A stretch of 64,000 nucleotides of DNA from Methylorubrum rhodesianum (GTDB lineage Bacteria > Pseudomonadota > Alphaproteobacteria > Rhizobiales > Beijerinckiaceae): positions 62,001-126,000 of the forward strand of contig NZ_JACHOS010000008.1 of NCBI RefSeq assembly GCF_014199985.1, written 5' to 3'. Within the stretch, counting starts at the first letter, position 1, and each line of letters starts with the position of its first letter. Shown in pieces: positions 16,165 through 24,541 of the stretch. The notes under the pieces were generated by a model. The model searched no databases, was not told where the DNA came from, and saw only the letters and a program-made list of their open reading frames with translations. A program made the translations under genes and the position numbers.

Positions 16165-18933
16165 TTATCCAGTCGCGCCGAAGCCGACGGCGATGCAGTT
16201 GATCGAGAGCAGCAGGGCGGACTTCACCGCCTCGCGCTTGTCCTCGTCGGTTTCGCTGCGGTAGCGGCGCAGCAGCTCGACCTGCTCGCGGCTGACCTGG
16301 TTGATGGTCGGCAGCCGGCCGCGCAGGCGCTCGCTGAATTGCGGGAAGCGCTGGGCGAGTTCGCCGTCGCCGGAGACCCGCAGCACCATCTCGCGGGTCA
16401 GCGCGTATTCCTGCTCGATCATGCCGAAGATGCGCGCGCGGATGCCCTCGTCCTCGACGAGGCCGGCATAGTCGCGGGCGATCTCCAGATCGACCATCAT
16501 CAGCGTCTTCTCGACCTCGTCGAGGACGAGGCGGAACACCCGGCAATCCCGGAACATGCGCTTGAGCAGGGCTTCGCCCTGTTGCCCGCGCACGTCGATG
16601 AAGCTCTTCAGCCCCGAGCCGACGCCGTACCAGCCGGTGATGACGTGGCGGTTCTGCGACCACGCGAACACCCAGGGGATCGCCCGCAGATCCGAGAGCG
16701 ACTTGGCGCCGAAGCGGCGTGCGGGCCGCGAGCCGATATTGAGCAGGGCGATCTCGTCGAGCGGGCTCGCCGCCTGGAAGTAATCGACGAGGCCGTCCGC
16801 CTGGAGCAGGTTGACATAGGCCGCCCGCGAGGCGCCCGAGAGCGCCTCCAGCGCGTCGTCGAGTTCGGCGCGCGAGCCGTTGCCGTTCCCTTCCGAGAGC
16901 AGGGCGTGCTCGAAGACCGAGGCCGCCAGCAGCTCCATCTGGTAGGCCGCCGTGCCGCGGTTGGCGTATTTGAACGAGACGACCTCGCCCTGCTCGGTGA
17001 TGCGGAAGCGGCCCTGGATCGAGCCCGGCGGCTGCGCCGCGATGCCGCGATGGGTCGGCACGCCGCCGCGGCTCACCGAGCCGCCGCGGCCATGGAAGAA
17101 GGCGATCGGCACGCCGAGATGGTTGCCGAGCGTCGTCAGCCGCACCTGCGCCTTGTACAGCTCCCAGTTCGAGGCGATGAAGCCGCCGTCCTTGTTGGAA
17201 TCGGAATAGCCGATCATCACTTCCTGCACCCCGCCCTGCCAGCGGGTGGAGCGGCGCACCACGGGGATGCCGAGCAGCTCCTTCATGATGGTCGGCGCGG
17301 CGCGCAGGTCGTCGATGGTCTCGAACAGCGGCACGATCGGCAGCGGGCAAATCTCGGTGCCGGTGGCGTCGAGGAAGATGCCGGCTTCCTTGGCCAGCAG
17401 GTAGGCGCCGAGCACGTCCACGGTCGAGCGCGTCATCGACAGGATGAAGGCGCCGAACGCCTCGCGGTCGAGGGTGTCGCGCATCTCGCCGACCAGGGCG
17501 AAGGTGGCGAGCGTCTCGCGGGCGTCGTCGGGCAGCCGGTCGGCGAAATCCTCGAACGAGGTCTCCGGCGTCCGCGGCCGGGCGAGTTCGGTGAGCAGCC
17601 ACTCCTTCCAGGCGGGTGCATCGAGCGCCGGCGGCTCGCGGTCGCCGTTGCGCAGCTTCCACAGGGCGTGCAGCGTCTTGGTGGTGCGGGTCGAGTTCTC
17701 GCGGAGATCCAGCCGCACGGTGGAGAAGCGGAAGATCTCCACCATCCGCCGCACCGGCCGCACGATGTCGGTGGCGAGCGCCCCGCACTTGGCGTCGGCG
17801 AGCCCCTTCTCGAGGGTGCGCAGGTCGTTGATGAGCCCGTCCGCGCTCGGATAATCGGGGCCGACCGAGCGGGCGCCCTTGTTGCGGGCGATGGTGGCTT
17901 CGAGCTTGCGCAGCACGCAGGAGAGGAACTGGCGGTAGGCCTCGCCCGGGTTGCGGTTGGCGATGGCGCGCCCGTCACCGGACTCGGCGAGCATGTGGGC
18001 GAGTTCCTGGCGGAACGCCTCCGGCACCGGCAGCGAGCGCTCGGTGATCGAGAGCACCCGGCCGAGATGGGTGATGCCGTCGCGGTAGCGCCGCAGGCTC
18101 GCCAGCGCATTGCGCTGCAACGTCTCGCGGGTGACGCTGGCGGTGACGTAGGGATTGCCGTCCCGGTCGCCGCCGATCCAGCTTCCGAACTGGAAGAAGG
18201 GCGGCACCTCGAAGGTCTCGTCGGGATAGTATTGGGCGAGGCTCTCCTCGAGGGAGACCATCACCTCGGGCAGCATCTCGAACAGGGTCTCGTCGAAGAA
18301 GTGCAGGCCCCAGGCGACCTCGCGCTCGACGGTGGCCTTCTCCAGATGCAGCTCGCCGGTCATCCAGATCAGTTCGATCTGGTCGCGCAGCTCGTTCATC
18401 AGGCCGTTGCGCTCGCGCTCGGTCCAGCGCGGCAGCTCCAGCTCGCGCAGCACGAGGTAGATCCGGCGCAGCTTCTCCAGCACCGTCACCCGCTTGCCCT
18501 CGGTGGGGTGGGCGGTGATCGTCGGGCGGATGCGCAGATCCTTCAGCAGGGTGTGGATCTGCTGCGGACCGATGCCCCGGGCGGAGGCTTCCGCCAGAAC
18601 CTTGGCGAAGGATCCGTTCAGCGCCTCGCGGCCCTGGTCGCGCTCGACATGGCGGCGGCGGCGCATGGCCGCGTTCTGCTCCGCGATCGAGACGAGCTGG
18701 AACCAGATGCCCTGCACCTGCAGCGCGCGGGCCAGCATTTCCGGCGTGAAGGAGGAGATGTCGGCGCGCCCGTGCAGCACGTCCTCCAGCTCGGGATCGT
18801 GGCGGCGCGCCACGTCGAGCAAGGCGTGGAACAGGATATCGAGGGCGTCCTCGGTCGCCGTGCCGGTGATGACCGGCGGCGCGAAGGTCGAGTCGGTCGC
18901 GGCTGACGGCCGGGCGTGCAGCGTCTTGGTCAT
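16165..18933 (-). CDS. ppc: Ppc, phosphoenolpyruvate carboxylase
   Basis: Fixes bicarbonate onto phosphoenolpyruvate to give oxaloacetate for the serine cycle. The 922-residue protein carries the catalytic His motif TAHPTEGKR, the GYSDSNKDGG motif and the FHGRGGSVSRGG loop of bacterial PEPC, and ends in the conserved TG. The ATG at 18933 follows an AGGGGGG Shine-Dalgarno; an open extension upstream lacks support. Many bacterial PEPCs are allosterically controlled; the serine-cycle form is reported to be insensitive to the usual effectors, which cannot be judged here. Confidence 0.96.
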   Translation of the reverse strand: MTKTLHARPSAATDSTFAPPVITGTATEDALDILFHALLDVARRHDPELEDVLHGRADISSFTPEMLARALQVQGIWFQLVSIAEQNAAMRRRRHVERDQGREALNGSFAKVLAEASARGIGPQQIHTLLKDLRIRPTITAHPTEGKRVTVLEKLRRIYLVLRELELPRWTERERNGLMNELRDQIELIWMTGELHLEKATVEREVAWGLHFFDETLFEMLPEVMVSLEESLAQYYPDETFEVPPFFQFGSWIGGDRDGNPYVTASVTRETLQRNALASLRRYRDGITHLGRVLSITERSLPVPEAFRQELAHMLAESGDGRAIANRNPGEAYRQFLSCVLRKLEATIARNKGARSVGPDYPSADGLINDLRTLEKGLADAKCGALATDIVRPVRRMVEIFRFSTVRLDLRENSTRTTKTLHALWKLRNGDREPPALDAPAWKEWLLTELARPRTPETSFEDFADRLPDDARETLATFALVGEMRDTLDREAFGAFILSMTRSTVDVLGAYLLAKEAGIFLDATGTEICPLPIVPLFETIDDLRAAPTIMKELLGIPVVRRSTRWQGGVQEVMIGYSDSNKDGGFIASNWELYKAQVRLTTLGNHLGVPIAFFHGRGGSVSRGGVPTHRGIAAQPPGSIQGRFRITEQGEVVSFKYANRGTAAYQMELLAASVFEHALLSEGNGNGSRAELDDALEALSGASRAAYVNLLQADGLVDYFQAASPLDEIALLNIGSRPARRFGAKSLSDLRAIPWVFAWSQNRHVITGWYGVGSGLKSFIDVRGQQGEALLKRMFRDCRVFRLVLDEVEKTLMMVDLEIARDYAGLVEDEGIRARIFGMIEQEYALTREMVLRVSGDGELAQRFPQFSERLRGRLPTINQVSREQVELLRRYRSETDEDKREAVKSALLLSINCIAVGFGATG

Positions 18934-19014
18934 GGGATCCCCCCTGGCGAGGTTCTCTTTTCGGACTCCCGTGGGCAGGCCTGCGGGACGGTGGATCACT
19001 CCGATCCACAAAGC

Positions 19015-19124
19015 CCCCTCCTCCCGAACGCGAGGCCGAAGCGAGGAGGGGCAGATCGTTCAAGTCAGGTGAGGCGGTACCGCTCGCACCACCCCGAAGC
19101 CCCCTCCCCGCTCGGAAGAGGGGG
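19015..19124 (-). repeat. Two inverted repeats in the mtkB-ppc intercistronic gap
   Basis: CCCCTCCTC (19015-19023) pairs with GAGGAGGGG (19043-19051), and CCCCCTC (19100-19106) pairs with GAGGGGG (19118-19124). Neither has a U-run, so they look like mRNA stabilising or processing hairpins rather than terminators. Confidence 0.5.
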
Positions 19125-19133
19125 ACAGCGCGA

Positions 19134-20024
19134 TTACGCCGCGCGGGCGAGCACGTCGGCCACGGTCCGGCCGAAGGAGCCCGGATCGGGCGCGACGGTC
19201 AGGCCGTAGGACTTCATGATCTCGGCCTTCTCGGCGGCGCTGTCGCCGGTCGCCGAGATGATCGCGCCGGCATGCCCCATGCGGCGGCCCTTCGGCGCAG
19301 TCAGTCCGGCCACGAACCCGATCACGGGCTTCGAAAAGTTCTCCTTGATCCAGGCCGAGGCCTCGGCCTCCTGCGGGCCGCCGATCTCGCCGATCATCAG
19401 CACGGCCTCGGTCTCCGGGTCCTGCTCGAACAGGGCGAGGCGGTCGAGGAACGAGGAACCGTTGATCGGATCGCCGCCGATGCCGACGGAGGTCGAGATG
19501 CCGATGCCGAGTTCCTTCATCTGGGCGGCGGCCTCGTAGCCCAGCGTGCCGGAGCGGGAGATCACGCCGACCTTGCCCGGCAGGTAGATGTGGCCGGGCA
19601 TGATGCCGAGCATCGACTTGCCCGGCGAGATGATGCCGGCGCAGTTCGGGCCGACCACCATCGTGCGCTTCTCTTTCGGGTAGCGCCGCAGGTAGCGCTT
19701 CACCCGCATCATGTCCTGGGCGGGGATGCCGTCGGTGATGGAGCAGACGAGCTTGAGGCCGGCATCGGCCGCCTCCATGATCGCGTCCGCCGCGAAGGGG
19801 GGCGCCACGAAGGTGATCGAGGTGGTGGCGCCGGTGGCGGCGACCGCCTCCTTGACGGTGTTGAACACCGGCACGCCGCAATGGGTCTTGCCGCCCTTGC
19901 CCGGGGTGACGCCGCCGACGACGTTGGAGCCGTAGGCGATCATTTCCTTGGCGTGGAAGGTGCCCTTGTCGCCGGTGATGCCCTGGACGAGGATCGGGGT
20001 CTTCTCGTCGATGAGAATGCTCAT
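19134..20024 (-). CDS. mtkB: MtkB, malate thiokinase (malate-CoA ligase) alpha subunit
   Basis: With MtkA, converts malate, CoA and ATP to malyl-CoA. The 296-residue protein resembles succinyl-CoA synthetase alpha: a CoA-binding Rossmann domain starts with ILVQGITGDKGTFHA, and the phosphohistidine loop is GHAGAII near the C-terminus. GPNCAGIISPG and RSGTLGYE are also conserved. The start lies 22 bp after the mtkA stop, a tight operon arrangement. Confidence 0.96.
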   Translation of the reverse strand: MSILIDEKTPILVQGITGDKGTFHAKEMIAYGSNVVGGVTPGKGGKTHCGVPVFNTVKEAVAATGATTSITFVAPPFAADAIMEAADAGLKLVCSITDGIPAQDMMRVKRYLRRYPKEKRTMVVGPNCAGIISPGKSMLGIMPGHIYLPGKVGVISRSGTLGYEAAAQMKELGIGISTSVGIGGDPINGSSFLDRLALFEQDPETEAVLMIGEIGGPQEAEASAWIKENFSKPVIGFVAGLTAPKGRRMGHAGAIISATGDSAAEKAEIMKSYGLTVAPDPGSFGRTVADVLARAA

Positions 20025-20046
20025 GGCGTGATTCCTCCCCCGTTCG

Positions 20047-21219
20047 TCAGTGCTTGGCGCCGTGGCAGGCTTCGACGGCCTTGCGCGCGGCTTCCGTGAG
20101 GGTGTCGGCGGTGATGAGGTCGAGCCCGCTCTCGGCGAGGATTTTTTGGCCCTCCTCGACATTCGTGCCGGCGAGACGCACCACCAGGGGTACGTCGATC
20201 TTCACCTCGCGCGCGGCCTTCACCACGCCCTCGGCGACCCAGTCGCAGCGGTTGATGCCGGCGAAGATGTTGACGAGGATCGCCTTCACGTTGCGGTCGG
20301 ACAGGACGAGACGGAAGGCCGTCGCAACCCGGTCTGGGCTGGCACCACCACCCACATCCAAGAAATTCGCCGGCTCGCCGCCCGCGTGCTTGATCATGTC
20401 CATGGTCGCCATGGCCAGACCCGCGCCGTTGACGATGCAGCCGATCTCGCCGTCGAGGCCGATATAGCTGAGATTGTGCTCGGCGGCCTGGGCCTCGCGG
20501 GGATCGCCCTGGGACGGGTCGTGCATGTCCGCGATGTTGCGGCGGCGGAACAGGGCGTTGTCGTCGAAGGACATCTTGGCGTCGAGCGCCAGCACCCGGT
20601 CGTCCTTGGTGACGACGAGCGGGTTGATCTCCAGCATGGTGCCGTCGCAGTCGCGGAACGCCCGGTAGGCGTTCATGATGGTCTTCACCGCGGCGGAGAC
20701 CTGCTTGATGTTGAGGCCGAGCTGGAATGCGATCTCGCGGGCCTGGAACTGCTGCAGGCCGACCGCGGGCTCGACCACGACCTGGATCAGCGCCTCGGGC
20801 TCCTTGGCGGCGATCTCCTCGATATCCATGCCGCCGCGCTGGGAGGCGATGACGCGCACGCGCTCGGCCTTCCGGTCGAGGACGTAGCCGAGATAGAGCT
20901 CGCGCTCGAACGGGTCGGCGGTCTCGACGTAGACGCGCTGGACCGGCTTGCCCTCAGGCCCGGTCTGGAGGGTGACGAGGCGTTTTCCCAGCAGGTCGCG
21001 GGCCGCGTCGCGCACTTCGTTGTAGGTGCGGCAGAGCTTGATCCCGCCCGCCTTGCCGCGGGCGCCGGCATGGATCTGAGCCTTCACCGCCCAGAACGAG
21101 CCGCCGAGCTCGGTCGCGGCATAGACCGCCTGATCCGGGCTGAAGGCCACGGCGCCCTTCGGGACGGCGACCCCGAAGCTCGCGAGCAGCTCCTTGGCTT
21201 GGTACTCGTGAACGTCCAT
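20047..21219 (-). CDS. mtkA: MtkA, malate thiokinase beta subunit
   Basis: ATP-grasp partner of MtkB, 390 residues and homologous to SucC. The N-terminus [17 protein letters not shown], the [16 protein letters not shown] nucleotide-binding segment and the [27 protein letters not shown]oA-ligase region are diagnostic. An AAGGAGGT Shine-Dalgarno precedes the ATG. It is separated from fch by an unusually long gap of about 440 bp that contains two palindromic repeats. Confidence 0.96.
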   Translation of the reverse strand: MDVHEYQAKELLASFGVAVPKGAVAFSPDQAVYAATELGGSFWAVKAQIHAGARGKAGGIKLCRTYNEVRDAARDLLGKRLVTLQTGPEGKPVQRVYVETADPFERELYLGYVLDRKAERVRVIASQRGGMDIEEIAAKEPEALIQVVVEPAVGLQQFQAREIAFQLGLNIKQVSAAVKTIMNAYRAFRDCDGTMLEINPLVVTKDDRVLALDAKMSFDDNALFRRRNIADMHDPSQGDPREAQAAEHNLSYIGLDGEIGCIVNGAGLAMATMDMIKHAGGEPANFLDVGGGASPDRVATAFRLVLSDRNVKAILVNIFAGINRCDWVAEGVVKAAREVKIDVPLVVRLAGTNVEEGQKILAESGLDLITADTLTEAARKAVEACHGAKH

Positions 21220-21413
21220 CGAGACCTCCTTCGCGTTTCCGTCGTTTTTGTTGGGCCAACCTTCGCGGAAAAATTACTTTCCGGGAAGCGGGTCGGCTCT
21301 CAATTTTTTCTTGTTTAGGACTTTAGTTTGCTTGCCCGGCAGAGACTTAGCGGGCTTCTAAACTGCGGATCGTGCGACGAAGGCACGGATCACGGCGATG
21401 CGCCCCGCTCTCG

Positions 21414-21522
21414 CCCTCATCCCGATGTGCCGGCGCGCGGCGTCCGCTTCGAAGGATCCTCGGGGATCGCCCGAGATCCGCAGCATCCTTCGGGGCCGCT
21501 TCGCGGCACCTCAGGATGAGGG
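21414..21522. repeat. Palindromic intergenic repeat, CTCATCC family
   Basis: The outer arms CCCTCATCCCGATGTGCCG and CGGCACCTCAGGATGAGGG pair at 17 of 19 positions, and inner segments (AAGGATCCTCGGGG and CATCCTTCGGGG) also mirror each other. The right arm resembles a short palindromic repeat that I recognise from many alphaproteobacterial intergenic regions. Such units are non-coding and probably mobilised in trans, REP/MITE-like. Confidence 0.6.
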
Positions 21523-21545
21523 TCGGGGTTGGACGTCGTTTGCCC

Positions 21546-21637
21546 CGCCCTGGCGAGGCGGAGGCGAAGCGATCCAGTGCCTTGGCGCCCCAGGCACGTC
21601 GCTCCCCTGGATTGCTTCGCGTTCGCTCGCGATGGCG
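21546..21637. repeat. Palindromic intergenic repeat, GCGAAGC-ATCCAG family
   Basis: The inner arms GCGAAGCGATCCAG (21564-21577) and CTGGATTGCTTCGC (21607-21620) match at 13 of 14 positions. Weaker symmetry extends outward to CGCC and GGCG. The core resembles a widespread alphaproteobacterial repeat with CTGGATTGCTTCGC ends. It lies 24 bp from the previous repeat and ends 24 bp from the fch stop. Confidence 0.6.
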
Positions 21638-21661
21638 GCAGAGGCGCGATCCGCCCCGGCC

Positions 21662-22288
21662 TCAGTTCACCTTGGCCTTCACGACCTCGTAGACGCGCTC
21701 GTTGATCGCGCCCGCCTCGCCGAGCAGGGATTCCAGCTCCTTCAGCCGCTCCTCGGCGAAGGCGCGGTCGTCCAGGCCCTTGGCGTTGACGTAGACGTTG
21801 AGCGCCGCCGAGCGCAGGCCGGCATAGGCCGAGAGCACCGCGACGCCCGCGTCCGAAATCACGTTGAGATTGCCCTTCTCGGCGACGATCTCGGCGAGAT
21901 CGATCACCTCGCGGCAGACGCGGCAGCAGGCGAGCGGGACGTCGGTGGCGGTCTTCAGCGCCTCCTGGATCTTGGCGGCGCGGGCGGCCTTCTCCTCGTC
22001 GGTGTTCTTCGGCAGCCCGTAGGCGCCCATCACCGCATCGAACGCCTCGACGTCGTCGGCGATCATGCCGGTCAGCGTCCGGCGCAGGCCTTCCGACTTC
22101 TCCAGCACCTGCTTCAGGTCGGCCTCAACCTCGACGTACTTCTTCTTGCCGATGGTCAAGTTGCAGACCATCGAGACCAGCGCCGCGCCCATGGCACCGG
22201 AGATCGCCGCGGCCCCGCCGCCGCCGGGGGTGGGCGCCGAGCTCGCCAGACCGTCGAGGAATGTTTCGATCGTCTCGTTCGCGGCCAT
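21662..22288 (-). CDS. fch: Fch, methenyl-tetrahydrofolate cyclohydrolase
   Basis: Hydrolyses 5,10-methenyl-H4F to 10-formyl-H4F and works with MtdA in the folate branch of C1 assimilation. The 208-residue protein belongs to the formiminotransferase-cyclodeaminase-like family rather than FolD. It shows the SSAPTPGGGGAAA N-terminal motif, CNLTIGKKKY and SDAGVAVLSAYAGLRSA. The ATG at 22288 follows GGGAGGG and gives the same start as the M. extorquens protein. The open frame upstream of it lacks support. Confidence 0.96.
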   Translation of the reverse strand: MAANETIETFLDGLASSAPTPGGGGAAAISGAMGAALVSMVCNLTIGKKKYVEVEADLKQVLEKSEGLRRTLTGMIADDVEAFDAVMGAYGLPKNTDEEKAARAAKIQEALKTATDVPLACCRVCREVIDLAEIVAEKGNLNVISDAGVAVLSAYAGLRSAALNVYVNAKGLDDRAFAEERLKELESLLGEAGAINERVYEVVKAKVN

Positions 22289-22324
22289 GGGTCCCTCCCC
22301 TGTCGGTTCTTGTTGATTCACCGA

Positions 22325-22406
22325 GGCGGCGCCGAAGGCCGGCGCCGCCCCAAATCCTTGTTCTTGCATCGTCCCGAAAGCCGGCAACCACCGTTCGGGA
22401 CGATGC
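22325..22406 (-). repeat. Two perfect inverted repeats between mtdA and fch
   Basis: GGCGGCGCC (22325-22333) pairs with GGCGCCGCC (22341-22349), and GCATCGTCCCGAA (22366-22378) pairs with TTCGGGACGATGC (22394-22406). Both stems are perfect and lie immediately after mtdA. There is no U-run, so transcript processing, stabilisation or partial attenuation is more likely than full termination. Confidence 0.6.
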
Positions 22407-22422
22407 TCTGGGCCGTTAGGCG

Positions 22423-23289
22423 TCAGGCCATTTCCTTGGCGAGCTTGTAGATCTCCTCGGCGTCGAAGACGCCCTCGCTCGACTCGAACAGCTTGGCGAT
22501 GCAGGCGCGGTGCAGCTTGAGCTTCAGGCCGCCGATGCCGAGCGCGCCGAAGGCGCGCTTTCCGCCATACTCCTTGCCCTTGTCGGTCGCCTCAATGCCG
22601 CCGATGCCGAGCGGCGGCTGGGCGTTGTAGTCGGCCACGATCTCGACCGAGGACTCGTTCTGCCAAGCCGCCTGCGGCAGCAATTCGAGGCCGATCGCGC
22701 CGGCGGTGAAGATGAGGTGGGCGCCCTTGATCACCTCCGAGCGCGAGGCGTCGTCCGGGGTCTCGGCGGCGGTGACGTTCACCTTGAAGCGCTTGTTCAC
22801 GGAATCGGCCGCGGCCTGCGCCTTGTCGAGCTTGCGCCCGCACAGCACGACCTCGGCGCCCTCGCCGGCGAGCAGCGCCGCCGAGCGCATGCCGACCGGG
22901 CCGGTGCCCGCGAGCACCACGGCCTTCTTGCCCTTGACCGAGCCGCCCGCCGCCTTGACGACGAGCGCCACGCCCGCCGCGGCGGTGGTGTTGGAGCCGT
23001 TCGAATCCAGCATGCAGGACACGCGGAACGGGCCGAAGAAGCGCTTCTTCACTGCCGCGAACACCCGCTCGCCGGCCGCCATGTCGCCGCCGCCGACGAA
23101 GATCGCCGTCGACTGCTTCTCCTTGCCGCCGCGGGTGTAGATCGTGCCGTCGACATAGGCGCCGACGTTCTCGGGCGTGACGTTGCCATAGCCGGTGATG
23201 TGGTCGGCACCGCCGTCGTAGCCGACGACGACGTCGAACACGCTCGGCGTGGGATCGGTGTCGAACTGGAAGAGCAGCTTCTTGGACAT
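22423..23289 (-). CDS. mtdA: MtdA, NADP-dependent methylene-tetrahydrofolate/methylene-tetrahydromethanopterin dehydrogenase
   Basis: Oxidises or forms methylene-H4F (and methylene-H4MPT) with NADP, controlling C1 flux between oxidation and assimilation. The 288-residue protein reads MSKKLLFQFDTDPTPSVF at the start and has the Rossmann GTGPVGMRSAALLAGEG and the KEYGGKRAFGALGIGGLK segment of MtdA. Length and sequence are almost those of the M. extorquens enzyme. A strong AGAGGAAC Shine-Dalgarno precedes the ATG. Confidence 0.97.
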   Translation of the reverse strand: MSKKLLFQFDTDPTPSVFDVVVGYDGGADHITGYGNVTPENVGAYVDGTIYTRGGKEKQSTAIFVGGGDMAAGERVFAAVKKRFFGPFRVSCMLDSNGSNTTAAAGVALVVKAAGGSVKGKKAVVLAGTGPVGMRSAALLAGEGAEVVLCGRKLDKAQAAADSVNKRFKVNVTAAETPDDASRSEVIKGAHLIFTAGAIGLELLPQAAWQNESSVEIVADYNAQPPLGIGGIEATDKGKEYGGKRAFGALGIGGLKLKLHRACIAKLFESSEGVFDAEEIYKLAKEMA

Positions 23290-23436
23290 GGTTCCTCTGG
23301 CCGGTTGGTCATGGACCGCGGTGACGGATCACGCGGCGCCTCTGCATGGAGGATCAGCCCGGGGCCGTGCAGCCCCGGTCGTCCTCGCCCCTTAGATTCT
23401 TTTCGTGACGCGGCCCCGTTCCGAGGCCGGCGCGCC

Positions 23437-24381
23437 TTACGCTTCGACGACGTTCTGCGGCTTGCCCGCGACGAAGGCCTCAACGTTGTCCACGAGCTGG
23501 TCGGCGAGGATCTGCATCGCCTCCTTGCTTGCCCAGGCGACGTGCGGGGTGACGATCAGGTTCGGCAGGTCGGCCTCGCACAGGATGTTGCCGTCCTTCG
23601 GGGGCTCCTGGGCGACCACGTCGAAGCCGGCGCCGCCGATCGTGCCGTCCTTGAGCGCCTGGAGTAGCGCCGCCTCGTCCACGAGCCCGCCGCGAGCCGT
23701 GTTGATGAGGATCGCCGACTTCTTCATCTTCTTGAGCTGCTCGGCCCCGATCATGTTCTTGGTGTCGGGGGTGAGCGGCACGTGCAGCGTGATGACGTCG
23801 GACTGGGTCAGGATCGTCTCGAGATCCACGAGGCCGTCCTGCGGGAACACGTCGTAGGCCAGCACCTTCATGCCCAGCGCCTCGGCCCGCTTGGCGATCG
23901 ACTTGCCGAGCGCCCCGTAGCCGATGATGCCGAGCGTCGAGCCGGCGATGTCGTAGATCGGATAGTCGAAGTAGCAGAACTGCTTCGACTTGTTCCAATC
24001 ACCCCGGCGCACGGAATTGGCGTAGGGCACGATCGCCCGGCGCAGGGCGAACATCAGGCCGACCACGTGCTCGGGCACGGTGTTGAAGGCGTAGTTGCGG
24101 ATATTGACGGTCGTGATGCCCTGGGCCTTGGCCGCGGCCTTGTCGACGACGTCCGTGCCCGTGGCGGCCACCGCGATCAGCTTCAGGTCGGGAAGCTGCT
24201 TCAGCGTGTCGGCGCGCATCGGCACCTTGTTGATGATCGCGATCTCGGCGCCCTGCAGGCGCTCCACGATCTCTTCCGGCGTCCAGGTCGACTCGTATTC
24301 CTTGTACTCGTGCGGGAAGTTGAATTCGCGCACCGTCGCGTCGAGCGACTCGCGATCGAGGAAGACGACTTTCTTTGTCAT
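23437..24381 (-). CDS. hprA: HprA, NADH-dependent hydroxypyruvate reductase
   Basis: Reduces hydroxypyruvate to glycerate in the serine cycle. The 314-residue D-2-hydroxyacid dehydrogenase has the nucleotide-binding GIIGYGALGKSIA, catalytic Arg in NTARGGLVDE, Glu in VAQEPP and His in PHVAW. The ATG at 24381 gives the family's usual N-terminus; the upstream open extension (about 18 basic residues) is not supported. It lies 147 bp before mtdA, and the gap contains a small inverted repeat (23359-23378). Confidence 0.96.
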   Translation of the reverse strand: MTKKVVFLDRESLDATVREFNFPHEYKEYESTWTPEEIVERLQGAEIAIINKVPMRADTLKQLPDLKLIAVAATGTDVVDKAAAKAQGITTVNIRNYAFNTVPEHVVGLMFALRRAIVPYANSVRRGDWNKSKQFCYFDYPIYDIAGSTLGIIGYGALGKSIAKRAEALGMKVLAYDVFPQDGLVDLETILTQSDVITLHVPLTPDTKNMIGAEQLKKMKKSAILINTARGGLVDEAALLQALKDGTIGGAGFDVVAQEPPKDGNILCEADLPNLIVTPHVAWASKEAMQILADQLVDNVEAFVAGKPQNVVEA

Positions 24382-24451
24382 TCTGGACCCCTTCCGGATC
24401 GACCGGCGGGCGTAACGCCGGCCCCGTTTCCTCACCTGCTTCGACGCGTTT

Positions 24452-24533
24452 CCCCTGCCACGGCCAGCCGGCCGTGGCAGGGGGCGCCGTTCTTATATTG
24501 AGCGGAAGCGGCGCCGTTGGAACCGGCGCCGCT
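24452..24533 (-). repeat. Two strong inverted repeats between sga and hprA
   Basis: CCCCTGCCACGGCC (24452-24465) pairs perfectly with GGCCGTGGCAGGGG (24470-24483). AGCGGCGCCG (24507-24516) pairs perfectly with CGGCGCCGCT (24524-24533). They occupy most of the 160-bp gap after sga. The absence of U-runs suggests mRNA stabilisation or processing that could raise sga over downstream genes. Confidence 0.6.
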
Positions 24534-24541
24534 CACCAAAA

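Larger units (their letters stand above)
21220..21661. other. Long gap inside the serine-cycle gene run
   Basis: The fch-mtkA spacing is about 440 bp, far more than at any other junction of the block. It holds no convincing gene, but two palindromic repeat elements (21414-21522 and 21546-21637) and an AT-richer stretch just upstream of mtkA (21235-21330). That stretch could carry a secondary promoter for mtkA-mtkB-ppc-mclA. Confidence 0.55.
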
